Assembly (NCBI GenBank): GCA_965649825.1 | Contig: OZ287695.1 | Coordinates: 1,364,001 to 1,428,000, forward strand | Length of the DNA: 64,000 nucleotides | Direction of reading: 5' to 3' | DNA from: Penicillus capitatus | Taxonomy: Eukaryota > Chlorophyta | Shown: in pieces, positions 11,933 to 23,204 of the stretch | How positions within the stretch are numbered: position 1 is the stretch's first letter | How the letters are laid out: every line of letters begins with the position of its first letter | Notes under the pieces: generated by a model | What the model saw: the letters and a program-made list of their open reading frames with translations, nothing else | Database searches by the model: none | Told to the model about the DNA's origin: nothing | Made by a program: the position numbers and the translations under genes

Positions 11933-13673
11933 ATGCGGCAGCGTACATCGCACAGACTTCAGGGGAGGACGGCATGGCGTGGGTCATGGACAAGAGTGCC
12001 CCCCTTTGTCGAATGCGTGGCCAATAGAGAACGACACAGCACACCCGTGACACCGTCGCTCTTTCGTGAAAAGGCATCGACTGTCGAAGAAAAGAGTGAG
12101 GTCGAGACAGGACGAAACAGAAATGGACTGAGGCATATGACAAAGGACAACAACAGGCAGAGAACGCACCGCCATAGGCTTTCCTTTTACTGATGGGACG
12201 TTTGTGTTCAGCAACGGCAATGGACTACAGCGAAAGGCAGAGGTGTTTGTGGTGCGAACAGATGGATTCTCATGCACGAGGGAAATGGTGGACGGTTTGA
12301 CAGATCATCCTTCACACGTGCACTCTGCCCATGCTCTGTCGTTTAGAGAACGGAAGTCTGTATTTTGAAGGCACCAGCACGCATCAACACGTCCTGATGT
12401 GGAAAACGCGACCATCTTGGTATGGATACCGCATCCCTGTCTGATCGTCCTTATGCCACGCCTCTGTTCCAGTGTGATGGTCATCAAGAAAATGGGAAGT
12501 GCATTGCTGGAAGAAGTGAGAATCGCATTCGATGGACAGACAACGAAGAGGGAATGCCTGTGTATCTAGTTCTATGCCACCGTTCTGCACTTGGTCAGTG
12601 AGGAGGACATGTTTCTGATGCTCGAGCCAGAACTCTATCAAGCATCGTGTGATAAATTCCCGCATCTCTCCCACCATTTCTTCACCTTCGAAGAAGGAGA
12701 GGGCCACAAGTGCGTTTGAAATGTCGCTTGTGACGCTGTTCTCTGAGCGAGCGAGTAATGGGACAGGTTAGGCAAAGTGGTCGATTTTATTGTCTGTATC
12801 GGCGGCGATGGTGTGCTGCTCCACGCTGCACATCTCTTCAAACATTCCGTTCCGCCGATCGTGGCATTCAATCTCGGTTCTTTAAGTTTTCTCACGACTT
12901 TTGACTTCAAGCACTTCAAGGAAGCCATCTCTGGTGTTATTTATGGTTCTCCAGATTCTGCAGATACATCTGTGTGTCGCATTCCCCATTGCTACAGTGA
13001 TGGCGTCTTGGTTTCTCTGAGAATGCGACTGCTTTGCGAGATTTACAAAAATGGATCAGACACACCGTACTGTGCCTATGAGTGTCTCAACGAAATCGTT
13101 GTCGATCGAGGGGCCAGTCCTTACTTGACGAACATCGAATGCTTCGAGAATGGACGACTGATCACTCGTGTACCCTCTGATCGCCTCCTGCATCTCCGTT
13201 TGCCTGCATGAGGTGCTTTTGCAGGTCCAGGCAGATGGGATCATGTTAGCCACACCGACAGGAAGTACAGCGTACTCTGTGGCGGCTGGAGGTTCCATGG
13301 TGCATCCGCACGTCCCTGCCATTTTGCTCACACCTATCTGTCCCCATTCTCTCACTTTCCGACCCGTCATTCTTCCAGACTATGCAGACGTCGAACTCCG
13401 GGTCCAGTGCACCGTTTGAAACGATCTGTCTTTGAAGAAGGCGTCTGTCTGGTACAGGTGGCCGAGTCGACGAGAGGGAATGCCTGGGTCAGCTGCGATG
13501 GCCGCGATCGTCAAGTTATCGAATGTGGGGATCGTGTACGTGTGCGTATGAGTCGTCATCCTGTCCCCACCGTCACACAACTGGAACAGACGACGGACTG
13601 GTTTAACAGTCTTGAGCGATGTTTTGGTTGGAACGAACGTGTCGAGCAGCAGCCGATCGATAAAAACACCTAG
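11933..13673 (+). CDS. NADK2: NAD kinase, plastid (NADK2) type
   Basis: Phosphorylates NAD to NADP, in plants inside the chloroplast. Blocks in order: [15 protein letters not shown] (found upstream of the kinase domain in plant NADK2), [57 protein letters not shown] with the GGDG motif, [79 protein letters not shown] and the family ending [20 protein letters not shown]. Introns at 12,420-12,472 (53 nt) and 12,710-12,766 (57 nt) are precisely placed; others of similar size occur. The N-terminal 80 or so residues are basic and Ser/Thr/Arg-rich and may be a transit peptide. The large central region of land-plant NADK2 is missing, so this is a short form. Kinase identity certain, start less so. 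Confidence 0.88.
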
Positions 13674-13794
13674 TCTTCTTACCCTGATTTCTCATTCTTT
13701 GTTTGTTATGGTTGATGGTAGTATAATCATATGCGTCGATCCGTGAGAAGACATGGATTTGTTTTGTACATTCAGCATTATTGTGGAGGCATGC

Positions 13795-14520
13795 TCAATC
13801 GTCATTGTTATTTTTGTTTCTGTCCCATGGGAACTGGAACTCGATCTTCGGGAATTGAAACAAAGGCTTCTGCCCATCCATTCCGAAACTGTCACCCTCT
13901 TCGCCTCTTTTTATATCGCCCAGGTTCACAACGTCAGATGTCTGACGATACGATGCTCCTCCACGACCGCCTGCGCCGGTCGCATCATCCAAACCGCCTT
14001 CTCCTGCATCGAACACAGGCAACGCTCAGTAAACGCCATCACAGAAGGAATCATACATACCTTTGGGTCCACCCTGTACCGCTTGAGGACCTAACTGACC
14101 ATTTTTCCAGTCGTAGAGAGCGAGACCCACAGGTTCCTCTAAACAGTCCTGGATCTCTTTCATGAATTTCTCGAAAGGTTTTGAAGTATTGAAGCGTCCC
14201 ATGCGAGCGTTGTCCAGGTACCGCTCCCAAAAATGGATCGACTGCTCCTCAAAGGGATCCTGAAAGACCTCGAAAGCGAGGATTCCTTTTGATCGATCCT
14301 GCATCTCGGCATGTGCGACATCGGCGATCTCCAAACAGAGCTTCTTGGCTTTCTCTGTACAGCCGTCTTTCACTTTCAACGTCTTGCTGCACACGACATT
14401 GCGTAAAGATGATCTCTTGATTGCTCCTTCGACGACGAAACGTGAAGACCGTCCAGCACGGGCGGCGCCATGGACAGATGGTGTCTCCGCCAAGGATGTC
14501 CCTCGAGTCCGAGCCTGCAT
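13795..14520 (-). CDS. ABM-domain (antibiotic biosynthesis monooxygenase-like) protein
   Basis: Small alpha/beta-barrel protein of the ABM superfamily. Residues from about 40 read KTLKVKDGCTEKAKKLC, EMQDRSKGILAFEVFQD, HFWERYLDNARMGRFNTS and FMKEIQDCLEEPVGLALYDW, matching ABM-domain proteins that occur as plastid or bacterial single-domain proteins. The first 40 residues (MQARTRGTSLAETPS...) are rich in Ser, Arg and Ala and suggest a transit peptide. A 57-nt intron (gtatgt to atgcag) near 14,005-14,062 joins GGPKG to EGGLDDATGAGGRGG. The tail is acidic and aromatic, ending near PKIEFQFPWD. About 220 residues. It diverges from the pseudouridine synthase gene across only 60 bp and converges on NADK2. 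The reaction is unknown. Confidence 0.7.
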
Positions 14521-14580
14521 CTCGAGTCCGAACCTGATCCAGATCGATTAATTCATTACGAGAGTGAATCGAAGACCTCT

Positions 14581-16139
14581 ATGTGTCTGTCGTACATGCA
14601 TGCGATCACGCGTGGCGTCGTCGGCTACCGTCGAGATCTAGAAAAGGTGCTCTGTACATCCGTGCGCTTCTTCTCAGCCGAGGCCGTGCCAGAAAGTCCG
14701 AACACGCATTTAGACAGCGCCTTGCGTAAGACTGGTGTCCAGAACTCAAGAAATGGTCGGAGCATCAGTGGATCTCACCCCCGGTTCAATTCGTAGATGG
14801 ACAGGATCCTCCAACAGGTCGTTATCGAATCCTCCATCCTGCGCCACACCCTTCTGCCTGCAGCTCTCTCTTGGTTGAGGCGGAGAGGACGGCAGATGTC
14901 GCAGGCAATCATTTTCAAACTCTTTCGTGAGCACAAAGTGCTTCTTCTCGTTCAATTCTGTACCAGACCTGTGGGTGATATAGGTGCGATACTATGATGG
15001 CAAAAAGATTCGACGCGTCAAGCATACGCGACAACTGCAACTGGGTGATCGATTGCTTCTTCCTTTGCAAGTTATTCAATATAAAGGATCGCCCACGTCA
15101 TCCTCGGTGCAGGTAGCGCCACTGCCTTTCCGATCCTCCTTGAAGAGACTGTTGGCAGACTGTGGCCTCTGCGAATAGAAGAGGTGTCATAGATAGTGAA
15201 CTGGATCAATGGGTGGAGATGTCACGTGGCTGGTTGCTCTATTCTTGTAGCGATTTCTTTGTCATCAACAAACCAGAAGGCATAGCCGTTCAGGTCTGTC
15301 GTGCACTGCATGTTATTGTATCTATAAGCCACCATCGTTCGTGACAGGGCGGAACAAGAATTCGCATCTCTATCGATCGCATCTATGAGAGATTGGCTGT
15401 GCTGAAGAACTGGAGTGAGCCGCCAAAGTACGACGCCATAGGTAAATGTGTAGGAATTTGATGTGACGTTGTAGATTGGTCCATCGATTGGACAAGATGA
15501 CGACAGGTGTGATGGTGGTGGCGCGTTCAGCCAATGCTGCTTCGTGGCTCGGTGAATCTTTTCACCAGAAAGGGCAGAAAATTGAAAGCGGAGCCTTTGC
15601 GATCGAAAAGGTCTACTTGGCAGTGTTGGATGCCAGACGAATGTCTCGAACGAAAGGCACCATCAAATCCCTCATAAAAGTGGGCGAATCGGAGATGGCG
15701 TCTGAGACACACTTTCAGCTTCTATCAAAGAAAAAGGGACTGGCACTCGTGAAGCTTCGACCCAAGACAGGTTCCATTTCTGTCCTCTTCTTGCGGGTCA
15801 CTCTTGTCGCAGGTCGAAAGCATCAGCTCAGAATGCATTGCGCGTTTAAGCTCAATGCTCCTGTGCTTGGAGATCGAATGTATACACTCAGCGAACGGCG
15901 TTACACTGTAGGCGTTCATTTGTGAGTTCGTTCCAAACCGCCTTCTGTTGCAGAAGGAGGAAATTCGTGCGTTTGAAGAGGAGTTTGGTGATGGTTGTCT
16001 ACGGCATGTATATCTTCATTCTCACGAATTGATGATTTATCGTTCAAAGAAGAAACCGATTCTTATGTCTGCGCCGCTTCCGGAGCACATGGAACGCATA
16101 ATGCAGTGGATCCGACAGCCAGAACGGGAGACAGACTAA
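14581..16139 (+). CDS. RluA-family RNA pseudouridine synthase
   Basis: Isomerises uridines in organellar or cytosolic RNA. The N-terminus (MCLSYMHAITRGVVGYRRDL) is basic and could target mitochondria. An S4-like RNA-binding part includes YYDGKKIRRVKHTRQLQLGD, followed by FFVINKPEGIAVQ, IRISIDRIYERLAVLKNW, and the catalytic block LVHRLDKMTTGVMVVARS with the invariant aspartate in HRLDK. Then come YLAVLDAR, ETHFQLLSKKKGLALVKLRP, GRKHQLRMHCAF and PVLGDRMY, all in family order. The C-terminus reads YLHSHELMIYRSKKKPI, as in RPUSD-type enzymes. At least five short introns. The RNA target cannot be read from sequence. Confidence 0.85.
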
Positions 16140-16559
16140 TCACATACTCTTCTGTCTGAGCAACATGTCATTTGTCCATCTCTGTTTCAATTCCACCGCA
16201 TTGTCAGAAAGGGTTAAGTACATATGTAAGGAACAGAAAATGCATCGCTAGGCGAAGAATTGAGATGTCTCAAACAAACTGCTAATGAATACTTGGTCGA
16301 CGATGGACTGCCAGAGCTGTTGCATGAGAAGTCTTTTCTGATGGAGATAGACAATGATTTCCAACGACGCCTAACATGTATATCTTTTTTCCGATGCATA
16401 AGAATGAGTCTTTAACTGAAGACCGATGATGCGACGTCGTCAAAGTGGCGATGGTCGTTCAGATCGAGTCAGAACATTAAATATTGCTGCCAGATGTTTT
16501 GATCGCCTTTAAACAGCGGCATCACCTATCAACTGACGTACAGAGTACACACTAGAAAG
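16140..16559. other. Gene-free spacer before satellite array I
   Basis: I see no gene with coherent exons and no known element here. It marks the switch from gene-dense DNA to the repeat-rich block. Confidence 0.5.
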
Positions 16560-19232
16560 TCACTGAGATGGAGGATGTGTTCGAAACATGTGAGAAATCA
16601 ATATGCTTTGAGCGGTCTAATGTGAGAAATCAGTATGCTCTGAGCGGTCCAATGTGGTGGAGAAGCTCAACGACAGAACGGGTATGTAGCACATGGGGCT
16701 GCATTGGGCGTTGAACATGTTCAAATGGAGAAATCCGTATGCTCTGAGCGGTCGAATGTGGTGGAGAATCGCCCCAACATGTATGTAGAGTTGCATCCTC
16801 GGTCAAGCTCACGAGCACATGGGGCTGCATTGGGTGCAAAACATGTTCAAATGGAGAAATCCGTATGCTTATAGCGGTCGAATGTGGTGGAGAAGCTCCC
16901 CAACATGTATGTAGAGTTGCATCCTCCGTCAAGCTCACGATGACATGGGGCTGCATTGGGTGCAAAACATGTTCAAATGGCGAAATCAGTATGCTCTGAG
17001 CGGTCGAAAGCGGTGGAGAAGCTCCCCAACATGTATGTAGAGTTGCATCCTCTGTCAAGCTCACGAGCACATGGGGCTGCTTGGGTGGTGAACATGTTCA
17101 AATGGCGAAATCAGTATGCTCTGAGCGGTCGAAAGCGGTGGAGAAGCTCCCCAACATGTATGTAGAGTTGCCTTCTCCGTCAAGCTCACGAGCACATGGG
17201 GCTGCTTGGGTGGTGAACATGTTCAAATGGCGAAATCAGTATGCTCTGAGCGGTCGAAAGCGGTGGAGAAGCTCCCCAACATGTATGTAGAGTTGCCTTC
17301 TCCGTCAAGCTCACGATGACATGGGGCTGCATTGGGCGCAAAACATGTTCAAATGGAGAAATCCGTATGCTCTGAGCGGTCGAATGTGGTGGAGAAGCTC
17401 CCCAACATGTATGTAGAGTTGCATCCTCGGTCAAGCTCACGAGCACATGGGGCTGCATTGGGTGCAAAACATGTTCAAATGGAGAAATCCGTATGCTTAT
17501 AGCGGTCGAAAGCGGTGGAGAAGCCCAACAACAGAACGGGTATGTAGCATATGAGGCTGCATTGGGCGTTGAACATGTTCAAATGGTGAAATCAGTATGC
17601 TCTGAGCGGTCGAAAGCGGTGGAGAAGCCCAACAACATGTATGTAGAGTTGCCTTCTCTGTCAAGCTCACGAGCACATGGGGCTGCATTGGGTGCAAAAC
17701 ATGTTCAAATGGAGAAATCCGTATGCTCTGAGCGGTCGAAAGCGGTGGAGAAGCCCAAAAACAGAACGGGTATGTAGCACATGGGGGCTGCTTTGGTGGT
17801 GAACATGTTCAAATGGTGATATCCGTATGCTCTGAGCGGTCCAATGTGGTGGAGAATCACCCCAACATGTATGTAGAGTGGCATCCTCGGTCAAGCTCAC
17901 GAGCACATGGGGCTGCTTGGGTGGTGAACATGTTCAAATGGCGAAATCAGTATGCTCTGAGCGGTCGAAAGCGGTGGAGAAGCTCCCCAACATGTATGTA
18001 GAGTTGCCTTCTCCGTCAAGCTCACGATGACATGGGGCTGCATTGGGCGCAAAACATGTTCAAATGGAGAAATCCGTATGCTCTGAGCGGTCGAATGTGA
18101 GTGGAGAATCACCCCAACATGTATGTAGAGTTGCCTCCTCCGTCAAGTTCACGAGCACATGGGGCTGCATTGGGTGCAAAACATGTTCAAATGGAGAAAT
18201 CCGTATGCTTATAGCGGTCGAAAGCGGTGGAGAAGCCCAACAACAGAACGGGTATGTAGCACATGAGGCTGCTTTGGTGGTGAACATGTTCAAATGGTGA
18301 TATCCGTATGCTCTGAGCGGTCGAATGTGAGTGGAGAATCACCCCAACATGTATGTAGAGTGGCATCCTCGGTCAAGCTCACGAGCACATGAGGCTGCTT
18401 GGGTGGTGAACATGTTCAAATGGAGAAATCCGTATGCTCTGAGCGGTCCAATGTGGTGGAGAATCACCCCAACATGTATGTAGAGTGGCATCTTCGGTCA
18501 AGCTCACGAGCACATGGGGCTGCTTGGGTGGTGAACATGTTCAAATGGAGAAATCCGTATGCTCTGAGCGGTCCAATGTGGTGGAGAATCACCCCAACAT
18601 GTATGTAGAGTGGCATCCTCGGTCAAGCTCACGAGCACATGGGGCTGCTTGGGTGGTGAACATGTTCAAATGGCGAAATCAGTATGCTCTGAGCGGTCGA
18701 AAGCGGTGGAGAAGCTCCCCAACATGTATGTAGAGTTGCCTTCTCCGTCAAGCTCACGATGACATGGGGCTGCATTGGGCGCAAAACATGTTCAAATGGA
18801 GAAATCCGTATGCTCTGAGCGGTCGAATGTGAGTGGAGAATCACCCCAACATGTATGTAGAGTTGCCTCCTCCGTCAAGTTCACGAGCACATGGGGCTGC
18901 ATTGGGCGCAAAACATGTTCAAATGGAGAAATCCGTATGCTTATAGCGGTCGAATGTGGTGGAGAATCACCCCAACATGTATGTAGAGTTGCATCTTCCG
19001 TCAAGCTCACGAGCACATGGGGCTGCTTGGGCGTTGAACATGTTCAAATGGAGAAATCCGTATGCTCTGAGCGGTCGAATGTGAGTGGAGAATCACCCCA
19101 ACATGTATGTAGAGTTGCATCTTCCGTCAAGCTCACGAGCACATGGGGCTGCTTGGGTGGTGAACATGTTCAAATGGAGAAATCCGTATGCTCTGAGCGG
19201 TCCAATGTGGTGGAGAATCACCCCAACATGTA
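16560..19232 (+). repeat. 125-bp satellite, tandem array I
   Basis: About 21 head-to-tail copies of a unit near 125 bp. Each unit holds the landmarks AACATGTTCAAATGG, GTATGCTCTGAGCGGTC, GTGGTGGAGAA, CAACATGTATGTAGAGTTGC, GTCAAGCTCACGAGCAC and ATGGGGCTGC in that order; landmark spacing (for example 16,956 to 17,081) is 125. Sub-variants recur as higher-order blocks: 'cgaaatcagt' versus 'agaaatccgt', 'aagcggtgg' versus 'atgtggtgg', and some units carry an internal shortened segment with 'acagaacggg'. The many short open frames are products of the repeat and not genes. The array ends abruptly at a different minisatellite. Confidence 0.95.
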
Positions 19233-19397
19233 CGTCGTCGACGCGGTGGTGCCCGTCCCGTCGTCGTCGACGCGGTGGTGCCCGTCCCGTCGTCGTCGAC
19301 GCGGTGGTGCCCGTCCCGTCGTCGTCGACGCGGTGGTGCCCGTCCCGTCGTCGTCGACGCGGTGGTGCGCGTCCCGTCGTCGTCGACGCGGTGGTGC
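19233..19397 (+). repeat. 29-bp GC-rich minisatellite
   Basis: About 5.5 copies of a 29-bp unit containing GTCGTCGTCGACGCGGTGG and GCCCGTCCC, nearly identical and butted against the last satellite unit. The period is not a multiple of three, so any frame rotates. The GTCGAC core makes each unit partly palindromic. Confidence 0.95.
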
Positions 19398-19470
19398 ACA
19401 CTAGTGGTTCTCGCGTCGTCTGTCTGTTGTTTACCCTTGCGTCGTCTGTTTTCGCGTTCGTTTGTCTAAC

Positions 19471-19929
19471 ATGGGGAGTCGCCACCAAAAGGACATGCTC
19501 GACTTACAACAGGATATACTGAGTTGTAACGAGCTCTGGGGTTTACTGCATAAGTGGCTCGGTCCCACCAAAAAACTCAGACTCGGACAGATCACTTATT
19601 GCATTTTTCAATTGGCGAGAGGCCTTGCAAGACAAGATGCAGAACAAGGAGAAGGATCGAGTAACACCGACGGCAGACTTTCTGTCGCGTGCAGGGAAGA
19701 GTGCGAGGACCTATTTGCCGAAGCAAGAAGAACAATAGCGGAGAAAACAGCAGAGATAAATAGAACGCCCAATCCGAGACCCAAGCTCTGCGTGTTACGC
19801 GTGTACGAAGAAGGCCTCGCTGAGCTCCATGAAAGGAGCAAAGAACTGCAAAATGCGGCAAAGTCGGTCGAAAAGGAGGTGCAAGAGTTCATTGTTTCTA
19901 TTTACAGTCTTGTTGTTGGTGATGAATGA
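19471..19929 (+). CDS. Hypothetical 152-residue protein, charged and probably helical
   Basis: An intact ATG-started frame of 152 codons immediately downstream of the minisatellite. The product begins MGSRHQKDMLDLQQDI and has a charged, heptad-like second half (LFAEARRTIAEKTAEIN, ELHERSKELQNAAKSVEKEV) suggesting coiled coil. I do not recognise it. Its position between repeat arrays and its length are consistent with a domesticated or element-derived gene, but nothing proves that. Confidence 0.4.
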   Translation: MGSRHQKDMLDLQQDILSCNELWGLLHKWLGPTKKLRLGQITYCIFQLARGLARQDAEQGEGSSNTDGRLSVACREECEDLFAEARRTIAEKTAEINRTPNPRPKLCVLRVYEEGLAELHERSKELQNAAKSVEKEVQEFIVSIYSLVVGDE

Positions 19930-20552
19930 CACTCTTGTTGCTGATGACACTCTTTAAGTTCGATTGACACTTCACGCACCTCGGATCCGATACAGATCGT
20001 GATGCGCTGGATAAGATCTGCTCGTGTCCCCGACGTTTCGAGCTTCAGTTTCTCGCACTCAGCAATCAGAGCATCCTGTCACATCACGCATGACCCACGA
20101 GATCGCCCCCTGACCCCACGACGGCGACGAAGACAGATCTCCCAGACCTTCTTCATGCGTTGGTACGTGCGGCGATGAAATTTGTGTGACGATGCTGTGG
20201 CATGAAGGATCAGCAGTCGACCCTTACGCCGGATTCTTTGTCTCATCGGTGTCCATCCCTCACTCGCCGATCGAACACGACTGAGGGGCTTCTACAGATA
20301 CCTCGTCTGAGTCCGGGGCAAAAGAGTGAGACCATTGGGGTTACGTAATGCCGAGGAGGCGTGGATCCGTGAAACGAGGAAGGAGATAGCATGAGCAATG
20401 CTCGAAACGCCTTTCCTGCTGCCGTGTTTAACGAGAAGGAACGCTCGGTCGATCTCTACGGTGCACGTGTGGAGACAGACTATCGCGGATACGAGGTGTC
20501 TGTACAGAATCTCATTGGCGTGCTGACGGGTGATGCATGTCCGTTCGTGTGA
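19930..20552. other. Unassigned stretch upstream of GH89 fragment
   Basis: No exon matching the missing N-terminal half of the GH89 enzyme can be found here. A 170-codon minus-strand frame (20,292-20,801) overlaps the GH89 exon antisense and is not supported. Confidence 0.4.
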
Positions 20553-21702
20553 TGTGTGCGTGATGCACTGGCGGCGCAGACGAATGTTGTCGGCATAGGG
20601 ATGTGTCCAGAAGGCCTCGAACAGAATCCCATCGTCTACGAATTCACCAGCGAAGTTCCGTTCCTTCCGTCGGAACCGGACATCGTTTCTTGGTTTCAAT
20701 CCTATGCCCTCCAAAGATATGGAGGCAGAGAGTGTTCTTCTGCTGTGGCGGCGTGGAAGATGTTGAGCGAGAGTGTGTACGAAAACACAGCCCATCGACA
20801 CGAGACGGTGATGGATATTACAACTTCTCGACCTGGACTGACCCCTTCAGAAGCTTTCTGGGGACTCAAGCCTCAAATCTGGTACAATCCAAACAAGGTC
20901 CCGGCCCTGTCACATCACACAGTTCAGCAGAGAATTCGCTTCTAGGTGATCGAAGCATGGGAAGAGATGTTACATTGCCGAAAGGTCTTTGCTGGAATCT
21001 CATCTGCCGAGTACGATCTGGTGGACATCGGTCGACAGGTGCTTAGCAAACTGGCCACAAAATTTTGGAAAAACATCGAGGCAGCTTACCGAGAGAAAGA
21101 CGTCAAGTCTTTCCAAGTATCTATCGCGATCGTTGTCGAAAACGTGATCGGTCTTTTGTGTGACACCAGTCGAGCGGAGAGCGTCTGTTAGAGTTGCTGC
21201 AGGACATCGATGACCTCGTCTCTTCCCATGTTGGGTTCCTGTTGGCTCCGGTTTTGCACGAAGCACGACGTATGGGATCCACAGAGAAAGAGAAACGCAT
21301 GATGGAACACAATCTCAAACTCCAGTTGACGATCTGGGGCGACTCGTCGAGGGGTGATACCGAATTGAGTGACTATGCCAACAGGCAATGGTCTGGTCTG
21401 ATTAAGTCCTTCTACAGAGAACGGTCACCCCGACTGCTGCATTCAATATGAGAAGACTGAGTGTCTGTGTGGCGTGCAGATGGAGACTGTGGCTGGTGCG
21501 TTGTATGGAAGACCTTAAGAAGCGAAGAGCATATGATGCCCCATCGTTTGTCAGAGATGTCATCGACTTTACGCATGAGTGGATCGCATCCGACAATCTC
21601 CACACCTTTTCTTCGGAAGCGAGGGGGAATCCATGGGTCCTGTCGGAGAGGCTATTGAGAAAATACAAGGAGGAAGCGTGGGTGTTAGAAATGAATATTT
21701 AA
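20553..21702 (+). pseudogene. 5'-truncated alpha-N-acetylglucosaminidase (GH89, NAGLU-like)
   Basis: C-terminal half of a GH89 lysosomal-type glycosidase. Visible blocks: VVGIGMCPEGLEQNPIVYEF, VSWFQSYALQRYGG, a 48-nt intron joining NPNK to VIEAWEEML, DLVDIGRQVLSKLATKFW, a 59-nt intron (gtgatc to ctgcag), DIDDLVSSHVGFLLAPVLHE, NLKLQLTIWGD, YANRQWSGLIKSFYRERW (across a 56-nt intron) and a C-terminal helix ending at the TAA at 21,700. Splicing of this half is intact, but the first 350-400 residues of the family, including the catalytic part, are not upstream; instead there is unassigned DNA and a satellite array. Either a truncated relic or a gene whose 5' part was displaced. Confidence 0.75.
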
Positions 21703-21721
21703 TGTAGAGGTGTTGTGGACA

Positions 21722-22535
21722 ATGCAGAGATTGAGACGACTGCTGTGTCTCTGGGGGAATGCCGAATACGGACGCCTTGGATTGGGCGACGGCGCAGGGG
21801 GCAAAATGCTCCCGCACATCTGCGAACCCGTCAAAAACCCTGAGAGCGTCGCATGCGGCGCAGCACATACGGTTGTTCTGACGGGTGTGACCCCTCTCCT
21901 CGGCCAGTCAGCCTCCTGCCAACGCCCTTTTCAGATTCTGGCGACGTTTGGAGCTTCGGTCTCAATACAGACGGCCAATTGGGTCAGTCTTCGGCAAAAG
22001 AGGCTGTCTGGGTCCGTCGTCCTTCAACAGGAGCATTTGGACGTGAGGGGAAATGCAGGTACCCGTTAGGGTCGAGATCCCGGAACCGGTAAAGAAAATC
22101 GCCGCAGGACATTTGCATACACTTTGCCTGACAAGTCACACATTTCGTCGAACCTCACTCTTTTAAGCCGTCCACTCTCTCAGGATCCGGAGCTGTTTGG
22201 GCGTTTGGATCAAATACTTATGGCCAGTTGGGAATTGGACACAAGATCTTTCCCAAGACGTCGCCCTCGCCAATAAAACTCAAAGATTTCAAAGGTCTCA
22301 CTCCAACAACGGATGTCACATCAAGCCGCGTCTCTTCAGGAGTGGACATCTGCTGTGGGGCTATGCATTCTTTGGGCTTGAGCGCATCTGGAGATGTCTA
22401 CTCGTGGGGATCGAATCAACAGGGACAGCTTGGGCATCCCAGCAGTCCATCCACCCTTTCCCGCTTCATTCCAAAGTCTGTCTGTGTAGAGCTGTTCGAT
22501 TCTCCGAAAACCTTCACATTCAGGAACCCAGATGC
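21722..22535 (+). pseudogene. RCC1-repeat protein, 3'-truncated
   Basis: Beta-propeller protein with at least four RCC1 repeats: LWGNAEYGRLGLGDG, VWSFGLNTDGQLGQ, VWAFGSNTYGQLGIG and VYSWGSNQQGQLGH, with GAMHSLGLSASG between repeats. Exons are joined by 46-50-nt introns (for example VVLT to DSGDVWS, and EAVW to VPVRVEIPEP). The start MQRLRRLLCLWGN is short and basic. After SRFIPKSV the frame leaves the family pattern, and antisense coding-like sequence of an unrelated reading frame begins. A seven-blade propeller would need about three more repeats, so the gene looks cut at about 22,500-22,540. Confidence 0.75.
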
Positions 22536-23181
22536 CCGACCGGGTGAGGTCTACTCTTGGAGGGGCTAGGAGTTTCCTGGCTTCTTCGCGAGCTTGTTTA
22601 ACTGGTTCTGGAGTTTTCCTCCGATTGGGAGGGTCGTCCCATGGGCTGCGCCGTGCTCTGTCGCGGTTGGACTTCTTGCGTGTTGGTGGGATTGGGATGC
22701 GTTCTTCTGCTTATCTGGGTGGCGGTTGGGTCATGAGTGCAATTCTTAGACTTCCGATTAGTCCTTCTAGCATAAGAGCTGCGGCGTTAAGAGGGGTATC
22801 GACGTCACCGTCTTCTTTCGTCAGCGCAGCTTGCGCTTTTTCGACTTCCGTCGTGGCTTTGATGAGCCTTCGAAGAGCTAGATCGACCGGAGAGATGTCG
22901 CTGGTGAGCTCTAATTGTCGCTCGTTGACGCCAGTTGTCGTCGGTTGGGGTTCTTCGGTACCTTCTTTCCTGTGCGTCTCGCAGAAAGCTTGAAGTAGAC
23001 GTCGTAGATCGTCTACCGTTGTCTTTTTTTTAAAGCCGTCGACGCCTAGCTTCTGGCACCAGGTACGGATGGATGCGAGCTTGCCATCTTTGATTTCGCG
23101 GTCCGTAGGCAACGAAACTGCCTCATGGCAGCGACGCGCCTTGGCGGTGGATGAGCTGGATCCGTTCGCCGGAGAGCTCAT
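22536..23181 (-). CDS. Gag-like reading frame (degenerate element?)
   Basis: From the ATG at 23,181 a 156-codon frame reads SSTAKARRCHEAVSLPTDRE, IRTWCQKLGVDGFKKKTTVD, DLRRLLQAFCETHRKEG and later LALRRLIKATTEVEKAQAAL, stopping at 22,711. Downstream, in another frame, SPWDDPPNRRKTPEPVKQA continues toward the RCC1 breakpoint. The short helical LEM/SAP-like start followed by charged low-complexity sequence is typical of Gag or element-encoded proteins, but no zinc knuckle, protease or RT is present, so the type is unproven. It lies between the broken RCC1 gene and satellite array II. Confidence 0.4.
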
Positions 23182-23204
23182 TGTACAGCAAAAAGATCAC
23201 ACTA

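Noticed and set aside
16630-19404. Many open frames of 60-209 codons in the satellite
   Set aside because: They repeat the unit on both strands, start at arbitrary places and have no homology; openness is a by-product of the repeat.
20292-20801. 170-codon minus-strand frame
   Set aside because: Overlaps the GH89 exon antisense; the plus strand matches a known family.
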